A DNA stretch of 64,000 nt from Lumbricus terrestris (Eukaryota; Annelida; Clitellata; Crassiclitellata; Lumbricidae). The DNA is taken from assembly GCA_949752735.1 (NCBI GenBank), contig OX457050.1:42539784-42603783 (forward strand), in the 5' to 3' direction. The notes under the pieces are model-generated. The model saw only the letters and a list, made by a program, of their open reading frames with translations. It made no database searches and was not told where the DNA came from. This document shows positions 32,781 to 43,115 of the stretch, piece after piece (the stretch's first letter is position 1; every line of letters starts with the position of its first letter). Both the position numbers and the translations under genes were made by a program.

Positions 32781-33530
32781 GGTAAACGGACATTTCCCCC
32801 CCTGGACATTTCCCCCCCCGGACATTTCCCCCCCCGGACATTTCCCCCCCCGGACGTTTCCCCCCTACCCTAGGACATTTCCCCCCCCGTATGCGGAAAC
32901 CATTTTTTATGGTCTTCAACATATGAAAAAGCGCTTGAGAAATGGAAGCTGGATGAAGACCTTTTACATGTGAAATACAAGCTGGATTGATGAAAAAGTG
33001 CAAGCTAAATAGAAGCTGGATGAAGGTATTTTTTTTCTTAAATAGACGCTTTATTGATGAAAAAACCCAAGTTAAAAGAAGCTGGATGAAGGTATTTTTA
33101 GATCTGAAATAGAAGCTGGATTGATGAAAAAATTCAAGTTAAATAGAAGCTGGATGAAGGTATTTTTAGATCTGAAATAGAAGCTGGATTGATGAAAAAA
33201 AGCAAATTAAATAGAAGCTGGATGAAGGTATTTTTAGATCTGAAATAGAAGCTGGATTGATGAAAAAATTCAAGTCAAATAGAAGCTGGATGAAGGTATT
33301 TTTAGATCTGAAATAGAAGCTGGATTGATGAAAAAACGCAAATTAAATAGAAGCTGGATGAAGGTATTTTTAGATCTGAAATAGAAGCTGGATTGATTTA
33401 AGGGGGGGGAAATGTCCGGGGGGGGAAATGTCCTAGTCGAAATCGGGGGGGAAACGTCCAGGGGGGGAAATGTCCGGGGGGGGAAATGTCCGGGGGGGGA
33501 AATGTCCAGGGGGGGAAATGTCCGCCATCC
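32781..33530. mobile_element. C-tract foldback element, 9-bp TSD
   Basis: The exact duplication GTAGAAAAC is at 32772-32780 and 33531-33539. The ends GGTAAACGGACATTTCC and (inverted) GGATGGCGGACATTTCC are those of 13898-14920 in opposite orientation. The C-rich left arm (32788-32890) and G-rich right arm (33402-33520) flank about five dimers of the 69-bp satellite in GAAGCTGGAT orientation. It lies in the hAT transposase frame, which stays in register if the element is removed. Confidence 0.93.
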
Positions 33531-35159
33531 GTAGAAAACACAAGTCTTTCGCATCAAACCATAGCAAGACGGGTTGATGACCTGGCTTCGAACATCCAGG
33601 AAAATCTTATTCGGCGACTTGATGAGTGCATATTTTACAGTTTAGCACTCGATGAGAGCACAGATTTAAGCGATACAGCTCAACTAGCAATCTTTGTTAG
33701 AGGAGTCACAAAACGTTTCGTTGTTGTTGAAGAACTGCTTGACCTCTGTCCAATGAAGGACACAACAACTGGAAAGGATATTTTCGCTGAAGTAAAATGT
33801 GTTTTGGCAAAATTCGGTCTTCCTGAGGGTAAGCTTTGTGGCTTAACAACTGATGGAGCCCCTTCCATGACAGGCAAGTAGGCTACAATGGATTTGTAAC
33901 ATTAATGACGAAATCAGTTACTCAAGATGTCATCACACATCACTGTATTATTCACCAAGAACAACTGTGTGCTAAAGTTTTAGAAATGAAAGATGTTATG
34001 GAGAAAGTTGTCTCAACGGTTAACTTCATACGATCACGAGGTCTCTGTCATAGACAGTTTCAAGCCTTTCTTGAGGAAGTTAAATCAGATCAAAAGGATG
34101 TGATCTATTTCACCCAAGTTCGCTGGCTGAGCAGGGCAGCCACGCTAAAAAGATTTTGGTTACTACAGGAAGAAATAAAATCTTTTCTTTCAAGCAAAGG
34201 AAAAGAAGTCAGCTTCTTGAATGACAATTTATGGTTAAATGATTTGGCATTTTTGGTTGATGTCACACAATTTCTGGCTGATTTGAATGTCAAACTTCAG
34301 GGAAAAGATCAGTTGGTTCACAAAATGTATGCACATGTGTGTGCATTTACTCAAAAGTTGCAGCTCTTAAAAACACAGATGAGCTTGAAAAAAGTTATGC
34401 ATTTCCCAACACTGTTCACCAGGTCTGCTGAAACAGTGAACCATGCCAAGTACTCTGAATTACTTACACGCCTCCTGGATGCATTTACAGAACGATTCAG
34501 AGATTTCAAATCACATAATGACAACATGAAGCTATTTGGAGACCCATTTGGAACTGATCCTTCTGGTTTTCCCGAAACATTTCAAATGGAACTTATTGAC
34601 ATTCAGAACGACAGTGACACAAAGAGAGCTTTCAAAGAGCATGACTTATTAACATTTTACAGACAGTAAGCTTATGTGTCTCCAGAGACTTTTCCAAATC
34701 TGTCTAATCTTGCACTTAGATATATTGCACTGTTTGGCAGTTCATATTGTTGTGAACAACTGTTCTCAAGAATGGCCGATATTAAAACAGAATCAAGATC
34801 AGTTCTAACCGATGGACACTTAACTGGACTACTTAGAATAGCTGCATCAACAGTTGATGCTGATATAGAATATTTGTGTAAACAAAAACAATGCCAAATA
34901 TCTCATTAACACAAAGAAGCTATTCAAGAATCAAGAAAGATGTTATGAAGTCTCTGAACAGTTATGACTGCAATGTGAATATATGTATAATTATGTCACT
35001 ATAAAATTATAAATATATGACATACTCGTAAGTCAATGAGACCAAGAAGGCGAATAGACTTGCTTGCTTTTACGAAATTATATCTTTGGAGACTTTGGCC
35101 CTCCGAGTCTTAGAAAATTGGCCATGTGGCCCTCTGCCTGAAAAGGTTGGACACCCCTG

Positions 35160-35650
35160 CCTTAGATGATTTGATTTTGTTAATGAAAGCACATTCACCC
35201 ATACGACTTTTTGGAAGTGGACTTGTCATTTCACTACATTCATAAAGCACAATTCTTGACAGACGTTCACGTGGTTTATCATTAGATTCCTTTTCGGGTT
35301 TATCGTCGTGTGACTGTATTCCTGCATGGAGTTTCAGCTGTGTAGTTGAAGAACTTCCCTCACTATTAGGTTTACTGCACATGTGTTGCATCTCATCTTC
35401 AGGATGAGTTCTCATGTGTGCTTTTCCTTGACCAACACTAGTAAATGATTTCTGACATAAATGACATCTATATGGTTTCTCCCCAGTATGGGTTCTCATG
35501 TGTGCTTTGAGATTACAACCTTTAGAAAATGATTTCTGACATAACTGACATCTATATGGATTCTCCCCAGTATGGGTTCTCATGTGTATTTTCAGATAAC
35601 CACCTTGAGTAAATAATTTCTGACATAACTGACATTTGTATGTACCATAG
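35160..35650 (-). pseudogene. C2H2 zinc-finger fragment C
   Basis: The minus strand encodes three fingers: TYKCQLCQKLFTQGGYLKIH, YRCQLCQKSFSKGCNLKAH and YRCHLCQKSFTSVGQGKAH. The paralog tail follows (EGSSSTTQLKLHAGIQS, then PRERLSRIVLYECSEM, then GECAFINKIKSS). The tail aligns with gene A (PRERLSRNVDHDCNEM, GECFLTNNIKM). It is cut before the C-terminal tail finger by the end of the hAT element at 35159. No upstream fingers are found beyond about 35650. It is a truncated relic of the same family as A and B. Confidence 0.8.
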
Positions 35651-35834
35651 TCGTAAACACCTTGGAGGACACAGATCTTCTAATTGCCCTAAGGCATCTC
35701 AAGTGGTAGTAACAGGAACGGGTCAAGAGTGACAGGTGTTCAGTAAATGTCAGAGTACTGTCAAGTGTGACACCCAGATCACGAACACTAGAGGAAAAGG
35801 TAAAGTCAGGGAATAATGTGGCAAGTAAATGAAG

Positions 35835-36432
35835 GGTTCCACGACAACTGGTCTACCGACAACTCGTCTCCGGACAATTGGTCTAACGACAACTGGTCTA
35901 CAGATGAATAGTATTGATGAAATAGAAGCTGGATTTATGAAAATGGTTTCTTAGCTTAAATGGAAGCTGGATCGATGATTTTATTCATGTATTTCGACAT
36001 GCATCCAGCTTCTACTTCAGATCTAAAAATACCTTCATCCAGCTTCTATTTCTCACCCGTTATTTTCGTCAATCCAGCTTCTGTTTCAGAAATAAAACAA
36101 TACCCTTATCCAGCCTCCCTTACTTAAGCGTTTTTCATCAATCCAGCTTCTATTTTAGATCGAGAAATACTTTCATCCAGCTTTTATTTCTCATGCGTTA
36201 TTTTCGTCAATCCAGCTTCTATTTCACCTGTAAAAGAGCCATCATCCAGATTTAATTTCTCTTACGTTTTTTCATCAATCCACCCTCCATTTCACCTGTA
36301 AAAACTTTCATCCAGCTTCCATTTCTCAAGCGCTGGATCAGTTGTCTGTAGACCAGTTGTCGTAGACGAATTGTCCGGAGACCATGCACTTGTCGTTAGA
36401 CGAGTTGTCATTAGACGAGTTGTCGTGACACC
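35835..36432. mobile_element. Foldback element, CGACAACTGGTC arms
   Basis: The left end GGTTCCACGACAACTGG is followed by CGACAACTCGTCTCCGG units; the right arm carries AGTTGTC units ending CGTGACACC. The interior is an inverted GAAGCTGGAT satellite with CATGTATTTCGACATGCATC. It is the counterpart, in reverse, of 21822-22479. A further left arm (GGTTCCACAACAACTGG) starts at 36455 and runs into satellite to about 36930 without a matching right arm. Confidence 0.72.
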
Positions 36433-36934
36433 CACTGAGAATATAGAAAAGAAAGGTTCCACAACAACTGGTCTACCCACAACTCATCTCCGGACAATTG
36501 GTCTAACGACAACTGGTCTACAGACGAATAGTATCGATGAAATAGAAGCTGGATTTATGAAAATAATGCTAGCTAAACAGAAGTCAGGTTTACACAAAAT
36601 AATTCTTACCTGAATCAAAGCTGGATTGATAAAAATCTTCTAGCAGAAATAGGAGCCGAATTGATGAAGAGTCATTGTTTTATAAATGGAAGCTGGATTG
36701 ATAAAACAATTAATGCTTTTTGAACAGAAGCTGGACTGAGACAAAGTTTTGCCTAATTGGAAACTGGATTGACGAAACTCTTGTGGAAACAAAATATACT
36801 GACCAAAAGAATGCATGGCAAATGAAGAGTTGGATTGATGAATATAGTGCTTGTAAATTTGATAACGGTTAAACTAAATAATCTCCTTCTGAAATAGAAG
36901 ATGCATTGACAATATAAATTCCATATGAAATATA

Positions 36935-37940
36935 GGGGAACCCCCGGACAAAACCCCAGGCGAGGACAATGCCCCAACTCGAGTAGAGCATAAATTGTGT
37001 GTAAGTGGTAATCCTGTGATCGGCAGTACTTAGTTCAAAACACATCTGTTTGTCGTACACAAGTTGGAATGATTAAAGGAATTCTCACTAAGTAGAAGTC
37101 TGATTAATACTAAATAATGTCTACTTAAATGGAAGTTGGATTGATGTAAATATTCTTGCTTAAATTGGAGCTGGATTGATGAAAATATCCTTGCCTAAAT
37201 TGAGGCTGGATTGATAAAATATTCTGTTATCCAAATAGAAGTTGGATTGATTAAAACAATTGTTGATATTGAGGTAATCTATCACTTTAGCATCAGTAAT
37301 TATTTTTATGCCGTATCGACAAAGGCAGTACTGAAAGTGTGTCAAACATTACGGATCTAAAAATACCTTCATCCAGCTTCCACTTCTTTATGGTTCTTTT
37401 CATAAATCCAGCTTCCCTTTCTGATCTGAAAATGCATTCATTCAGCTTCCATTCCCAAGCCTTTTCGCGTCAATCCAGCTTTTATTTCATCAATAACGGG
37501 ACCTTCATCCAGTTTCCATTACTTAAGAATTTTCTCTTCAACCCAGCTTCTATTTCTGATCTAAAAATACCCTGTAATGACGAGAGAACGCTTATTAAAT
37601 GAAAGCTGGATGAAGGTGTTAGATCAGAAATGGAAGCTGGATGGTGTGCACTGCGTCGTCTTATGAAGAATACAATGTCATGTGCTTTATGTCATGGCGT
37701 TCATACTAAACAACTTTAAAGCATGGAATATTTTAGAAATCATATAAAATAATTACTGACGCTAAAGTGATAGATTACCGATATTTAAATAGAAGCTGGA
37801 TTGAAGAAACGCGTTTTATAAAAAAATAAGCTAACGAAATAGGTTATTTGCACAGGAATGAGGTTTTATCCGAAGTTAACTCGGGAGGGGTTTGTCCGGG
37901 GTTAAATTGAGGGGTTTGTCCGGGGTTAATGTCCGTTCCC
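36935..37940. mobile_element. Divergent C-tract foldback element
   Basis: The left end GGGGAACCCCCGGACAAAAC and right end TTAATGTCCGTTCCC are inverted in their outer bases. The internal block GAGCATAAATTGTGTGTAAG matches AGAACATATTGCGTATAAG of the copy at 2237. C- and G-tracts are shorter than in the young copies. No target duplication is left. Element 37273-37779 is nested inside. Confidence 0.65.
37273..37779. mobile_element. Nested foldback element, GGTAATCTATCAC ends
   Basis: GGTAATCTATCACTTTAGC is inverted at the right as GCTAAAGTGATAGATTACC, with CAGTAATTATTT continuing. Flanks GATATTGA (37265-37272) and GATATTTA (37780-37787) are an 8-bp duplication with one mismatch. It is the same end family as 1072-2140. 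The interior is CATCCAGCTTCC-type satellite. Confidence 0.82.
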
Positions 37941-38894
37941 AACTTCTATTAAGATAATAATTATTTTTATCAATCCCTGCAGATACAAACTCACCTTTAA
38001 ACTCGAACAATGAAATTAATAACAACTAACAACGACCGACATTTGCATTGTAATTTTCAGACATAACTGCATACAATTAAGAACTACCAGCGGTGGCATT
38101 ATAATTTGTTTTTAATCGGAAATTTAATGTTAACGTCAATCCATGCAAAATGGCGAGTGACAGTACATGCGTGTAGTGGCTCAATGGAAGCTGGCTACGA
38201 ATAATATGCCTATTGTTCTGCCATCTACTGAATATAAGAGATTCTACGTTGAAACAACAACATAACATGTTTTATTTTTGGCAACCAACATCAAATGAAG
38301 TAAGCATATCAAAATATTACATTTCTGCATCTGGAATAATCACAAGGCGACATCTCTTCTTGGTGTAATTGGCTGAGAGGTTGGTTCTCAGGCGATGCAA
38401 GTCAACGTCAAGCTCACTATCAAAGATCTCAACTTGTACTAAGCTTAGGATCAAAATTTCAGGCAGTATCTGTCCGCATTCGGTCGATCGCAAGACAAAT
38501 GCGTAGTGTATGTAGTGAGTGTTGCAACACATGTTGCTAAATGAAAAAACAACATCGTTTTCGTATTTGTCGTGGCAATAATAATGTACTTTATGGGCTT
38601 TAGGGCTCAATTGCCGATTCTGTATTATTTTGTGAAAATTTTCTTATAAAAAACCATGAAATGGCAGCCCCCTAATTTTGCATGGCTACGCCACTGGTCA
38701 AATGATTGAGCAAGTTACAAATTCTCGTTATGGAAATCTTATGAAAGTCTCCTATTTTCACACATTTTAATTTATTTGAGCACTTCCGGTTATGAAAAGA
38801 CAAATTATTTAGCATGACAATGTAGCCCCACATTCCCTCTATTCAGTTATTGCAAAATGGCGTGGCCTATGTTCTCGGCCATATTGGTTCACAG
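37941..38894. other. No certain gene; one unassigned minus-strand frame
   Basis: The minus-strand frame 38317-38610 (97 codons) ends LSANYTKKRCRLVIIPDAEM-stop and has coding-like codon use near its end, preceded by AAGCTTAG that could be a splice acceptor. I do not recognise it. Bases 38150-38260 belong to the ATGGCGAG dispersed repeat. The rest is unassigned AT-rich sequence. Confidence 0.35.
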
Positions 38895-40157
38895 CAGGGC
38901 CGTAAATCTGTTGCTAGATGTGGGGAGGGAAAATTTCCCCTTCAGAATTGTGCGCAGTATACCCCCTCAAGGACCCCCTGGTCACTGTATATAACCTATC
39001 CTATAGGATAGGTTAGTGTTAAAAATTGTAGATTCACACTCATCATCTTGACCATCCTCATTGCTGCGGAGACCAGAGCCACCGACGTCAGTTTCCTCCA
39101 TCCTTCTCTAGATCTGTCCCTCGCTCTCCTTATATGCAATCCGCCATCCACTCCTCGACATTCACACTACTGCACATATTTTTATGTTCGGACTACACGG
39201 AACAACACGACTCTTGTCAAACCAAAACAGTTGAAAGTACTAGGCCTATATAGTCGCTTGTTTCTTCATTTTGATTTCCTATATCTGAATGGGTTAGTAT
39301 AGGCCTAGACATCCACCTTAGCGGCTCATTTGTAGGGTCTACTGCATGCAAATTTAGATGCCATCCGCTTCTGTATTCTTCATGTTTGATCATCAACTTA
39401 GAGTCTTAGACAAGTCGGTTATGGTATTCTAAAAAAAATTAATGCGTTGACAAGGAGTTAAGACATGTTTAAGAGTTGAGTGAACCTGAGTCAATAATGC
39501 ACTAGGTGGATAAAATTAATTTTAATTATGCATAACTTCCTACATGTAGCCTAGTCAACATAATCCACAACAATTATAGGCCTACTTTATCATGTCATTT
39601 GTCATTTTTGCCATCCCTTGCCTATCGATTTCGTTAATAGCTAAATTTCTTTTGACTTAGACCTCTGGCTTCCGCGACTTATAGCTTCTGTTGTCGCTGA
39701 AGAAATCTCGAGATTGTGATTGCGTTCACAAATAGAAACTGCAACCAACACAGGTTTTTAAGTGGAAACAATAAAAAGACAGGAATCTGATCAATATGAT
39801 ATAATGCTGTTAGTGTTTGTCACATTTCTGATGCACAGATTCAGGCAATGGCTAATTTTTATGTAGGCTAATGTGAAAAACAGTTATAATAGAGAATTAA
39901 GGCAGTGTGCATTATTGCCATTTTCTTCACACTTACGAGATTGAAGTGGTTTGGAAAACGAAAAAAGATTAGGCCGTTCAAATTATTTAACGCACAGCAC
40001 TTTTAATCATGAATTTAATTTGTTTAAAATTATTTATAATCCTCTTTTGGCCTACAGTCGAATATGCGGTAGGCTACAATGTGGACTCGAAATGAACTGC
40101 TGTCAATACTTCTTTCAAATCTGAGAGCCCACACTCCCAATATGATTACCCTATGTA

Positions 40158-41201
40158 CAGGGTGGCGCAAAATAAACAGGACTATTAGTTTTTGCAATTG
40201 CATCGCTTGAATAATCAAAGTAATTATCGCCTTAAAACTATCATTAGACTCGAAAAAGGATGGGGTTCGCTTCGAATGATTAGAGAATTCCCACAACGAC
40301 AATGGCGACACTAAAAGAAAACAGGGTAGCGGTCGACCGCGATCGGTTCGTACGGCTGATAACGTAGCGAAGGTCGAGGAACTGATTTCAAGTCAAGATG
40401 GCCAACCGGGAACAAGCAAATCTCCGAGAGAAATTGAACGTCAAACTGGTATATCTCGTAGAACTGTTCAGCGTATTGCTAAATTTGACTTACAGCTTGA
40501 AGTGTTTCGGCGACGTGAGGTGCAGCTGCTAGCACACGCTGACATGCAGAGTGAAGCGGCTTGCAGCCTGCAATTAAACGTCTGTCTCGACGACTAACCG
40601 TAGCTAAATTGGCCAGAACATGGTTTACTGATGAAAAGATCTTTCCAGTCCAAACACCAACCAATTCACAGAATGATCGAGTGTACGCCAACGTAGCTGT
40701 GAAACGAGACATTCTTTCAGAACGCTTGCTGAAAGGTCGGAAGCACTTCTCACAAAGCATCATGGTTTCGGTTGCCGTGTCGCAGCTGGGGAAATCGTCA
40801 TTAGTTTTCGTTGAACGAGGAGCAAAAGTTAACAGTTCCTATTACTGTGACGTCGTCCTACATCAAGGATTACTGCCAGACATTATAGCTCACTCTGGTC
40901 ACAATTTCACTTTCCAGCAGGATGGAGCACCTGCTCATCGTTCACGAAAAACAGTTGCTTTTCTCACTGCTCACGTTCCAGACTTTATTGAACCAGAAAA
41001 TTGGCCACCGAACAGTCCGGACTTGAATCCCGTAGACTATTCCATCTGGGGAATGCAACAGCAAACAGCAGCTTGTCTACAGGCAGAGAATTCGAGATAG
41101 GCTATTGAACATTTGAAAGAAGTTCTGACCGCATGCTGGGACGAAATCAGCGAGGACACTATCAACCGGGCTAATAGTCCGGTTTATTTTGCGCCACCCT
41201 G
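40158..41201 (+). mobile_element. Tc1/mariner element with 31-bp TIRs
   Basis: The left terminus CAGGGTGGCGCAAAATAAAC continues to CTATTAG; the right terminus is its inverse with one mismatch in 31 bases. TA dinucleotides flank both sides (40156-40157 and 41202-41203). The 1044-bp element encodes one broken transposase. Confidence 0.92.
40326..41185 (+). pseudogene. mariner-type transposase, DD37D spacing, frameshifted
   Basis: The N-terminal part, in one frame from about 40326, has GSGRPRSVRTADN and REIERQTGISRRTVQRI, a helix-turn-helix DNA-binding domain. After a frame change near 40560-40595 the catalytic domain continues: TWFTDEKIF (first Asp), FQQDGAPAHRSRKTV (second Asp) and PPNSPDLNPVDYSIWGMQ (third Asp). 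Counting from the second to the third Asp (in PVDY) gives 37 intervening residues, a DD37D signature. An in-frame TAG at 41098 precedes the last segment, IEHLKEVLTACWDEISED. With a frameshift and a stop it is inactive, although the near-perfect ends suggest a fairly recent insertion. Confidence 0.85.
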
Positions 41202-41254
41202 TACTTGTATACATGATTGTTATGTATGCCTGAATTATCGTGTTGTATTGTATA

Positions 41255-41480
41255 TGAGAATTTATAAAGCGCATATTGCAGCACTAGCTATTCAGACATG
41301 GCCCATCGGTCCCCCAGCGTGACAGCCCCGAGGAAATAAGAAAGATTTCAAACAGCGAAGGGCTGAAGATAAGATCTTACTACGGATAGAGGGAGGAGGC
41401 CATTCCACATAGAAGGGTTTACAATGGCAAACGCTCGGTGTTGGGTCATGGTAGTCCTTGTCCGAGGAACTATAGGTGAT
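41255..41480 (-). pseudogene. L2-like LINE 3' fragment
   Basis: The minus-strand frame has FYVEWPPPSIRSKILSSALR and CLKSFLFPRGC, the extreme C-terminus of L2-like proteins, followed by GCGCTTTATAAATTC, a variant of the family's 3' end. No RT core remains. Confidence 0.55.
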
Positions 41481-41499
41481 CAGCAATTTAAAGACAATT

Positions 41500-41660
41500 C
41501 ATATTTGCACATGATGGCCAGATTTCATCAAAATATTTCAAACACAACAAAAGTTATACGACTTTTAGTGAGACCACCCACCGTTTTTGACGATTCAAAA
41601 GCGTAACGCAACAAAAAGTAACAAAAACGTGATTTTATCAAGTCATATCTCAAATGACTG
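41500..41660 (-). repeat. Dispersed repeat, direct and inverted copies
   Basis: AGACCACCCACCGTTTTTGA followed by CGATTCAAAAGCG recurs inverted at about 42465-42500 and 42670-42705, and in diverged form at 61640-61700. Adjacent AACTTTTGT/ACAAAAGTT blocks recur too. The repeat, about 250 bp long, is part of the interior shared by the CAGGGCCGT-type elements. Its function is unknown. Confidence 0.6.
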
Positions 41661-41869
41661 TTTGGAACTGAACTTGATAGTGATTCACAACTTGTGTTCA
41701 ATGTGCCCACCATCAGTGCCAAAACTTCTTTTGTGTGTATTCGTTTAATAAGCAAAAACAGGTTGGCAAACCGCAACCTGGTACATTGAGATAGACAAAA
41801 TTACATTGTAATAAAATATTAATGTTATAGGGAGTAATCAGTTATTGGAATTAAATTGAATCAATAGTT

Positions 41870-42310
41870 AGACTATGCTTTAATAATATGTTTGTAAAGG
41901 ACTCTAGAAACAAAGTTTCGGTCATCTTTGCTCGGAAGTTCAAAATTGTGCACACGAGCCCTAAGACCAGGACGACGGTTGTTCTTTGGCGGGAAAAGAG
42001 TTCGAAGGACGTGGAAGTCGTTCCTGGCCACTGCATGCAGCAGTCGGTCCTCAGCCAAACCGACTCGCATTGCAACTGTTGCGGCACCTGATGGGAGGTA
42101 ACCCATACGCTGCGTTCTTATGAGGAGTCTTTCGAGTCTCTGTCGATCTACAGCTGTAGTAAGGCCCCACCAGGCAGGAGCAGCGTAGAGTAGCTTGGCA
42201 ACAGTTGTTGCCTCTGTTACGGCGTGCATGGCTGTTGGAGGAAGTCCATTTGCTCGTAGTAACTTTTGAGTCCCTTTGCAAAGTTACTAAGTTCTTGATG
42301 GACCTGTTGA
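41870..42310 (-). pseudogene. LINE reverse-transcriptase C-terminal fragment (CR1/RTE-like)
   Basis: The minus-strand frame gives LLRANGLPPTAMHAVTEATT and KLLYAAPAWWGLTTAVDRQR, then LERLLIRTQRMGYLPSG and DDRNFVSRVLYKHI. The YAAPAWWG block and the terminal NF-x-x-R-x-LYK block are typical of the region after the RT domain in non-LTR elements. This is a different LINE lineage from the L2-like copies. The frame is open over about 145 codons, but the RT core is missing. Confidence 0.65.
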
Positions 42311-42439
42311 TTAATCTGACAGATTTCTTATTTACCAATTTAATTGTCATCTTACTAAGTGACTTCTCAGTGACGTGCAGCTACGCTGGTACCCTGTTCC
42401 TTTTTTAAATAGTAATAATAATGATCATCTGGCATTACC

Positions 42440-42900
42440 AAAGCCTATTTGATAACAATTATTTGAATCGTCAAAAAGCGGTAGGTGGCCTCCTTAAAAG
42501 TGCCATAACTTTTGTCCTCTTTGAAATATTTTGCTGAACTTTGGCCATCATGTGTAGATGAGAATTGTCTTTAACCATGCAAAATTTCATTTGGAAATTC
42601 TTACTTTCGGCCAGGATATTGACCAGAATAATTAGATTGGTTTTTTGTTACTTTTGGTTGCGTCGCGTTTTTGAATCGTCAAAAAACGGTGGGTGGCCTC
42701 ACTAAAATTGATATAACTTTTGTTCTGTTTGAAATATTTCTTTGTAATTTGACCATTGTAAATTGTGATGACCATCACAGAGCAAGTTTCCAAGTACCGT
42801 ATTCGATTGTGCAAAGTGCAGTCGCCTACAGTTTGCGGACCTTAACATTGCGACACAGCTGAGAGAAATTGTGAGAGGGAATTCCTTCACGTTCCCTCCC
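42440..42900 (+). repeat. Tandem copies of the dispersed TTTTTGAATCGTCAAAAA repeat
   Basis: Two copies of a roughly 200-bp unit (starting near 42468 and 42672) share GAATCGTCAAAAA, CGGTGGGTGGCCTC and ATAACTTTTGTTCTG. They match 41500-41660 in reverse. No gene is seen. Confidence 0.65.
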
Positions 42901-43115
42901 CAGGTTGAAAAGTGGGGAGGGAATTCCCTCCCTTCCCTCCCCGGGATTTACGGCCCTGGAGACAATTCACTTGACGTTAATTGCCTACAACAGCTGAGGG
43001 CCTAAAACCAATAGGCCTAGGCCTATCTATGAAATAAACTCTATATCCATCGCACCTCGGGCCTCTCATTCGAAACTGAAGAAATCATTTTCCATAACTC
43101 CTGCCCTGTCTCATC

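Larger units (their letters stand above)
31931..34909 (+). pseudogene. hAT transposase, interrupted by two foldback elements
   Basis: The start is the ATG of MAASDSRKRKIDFE in good context (AAAATGGCG). Residues 30-70 form a BED-type zinc finger (VICVICNETIS, then NIKRHYSTKH). The frame is cut after SLKQN by element 32178-32584, resumes LTGQQKFFKVANS at 32593, is cut again after SVVEN by 32781-33530, and resumes TSLSHQTIARRVDD at 33540. The middle has FYSLALDESTDLSDTAQLA and LCGLTTDGAPSMTG, catalytic-domain blocks of the hAT group annotated as GTF2IRD2-like. A one-base frameshift lies near 33878 and an in-frame TAA at 34667. The C-terminus, YCCEQLFSRMADIKTESRS, is the hAT dimerisation region. 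It is not functional. Confidence 0.85.
31645..35159 (+). mobile_element. hAT transposon, formerly autonomous
   Basis: The left end CAGGGCTGTCCAACCCGCGG and the inverted right end CAGGGGTGTCCAACC are hAT-type termini with GC-rich subterminal GGCCCGCGGGCC. The element carries one transposase frame, now broken. The flanking octamers GTGTAAAT and CCTTAGAT match at only half their positions, so no clear target duplication remains. Its right end cuts into zinc-finger fragment C. Two foldback elements are inserted at 32178 and 32781. Confidence 0.78.
38895..42958. mobile_element. Composite hAT-like element, CAGGGCCGTAAATC ends
   Basis: CAGGGCCGTAAATC at the left is mirrored by GATTTACGGCCCTG at the right, with GGGGAGGGA tracts next to both. 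The 4-kb interior contains a mariner (40158-41201), two LINE fragments and an internal inverted repeat. The flanking octamers (GTTCACAG and GAGACAAT) do not match, so the boundaries are less certain than for the other elements. No hAT transposase is seen inside. Confidence 0.55.
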
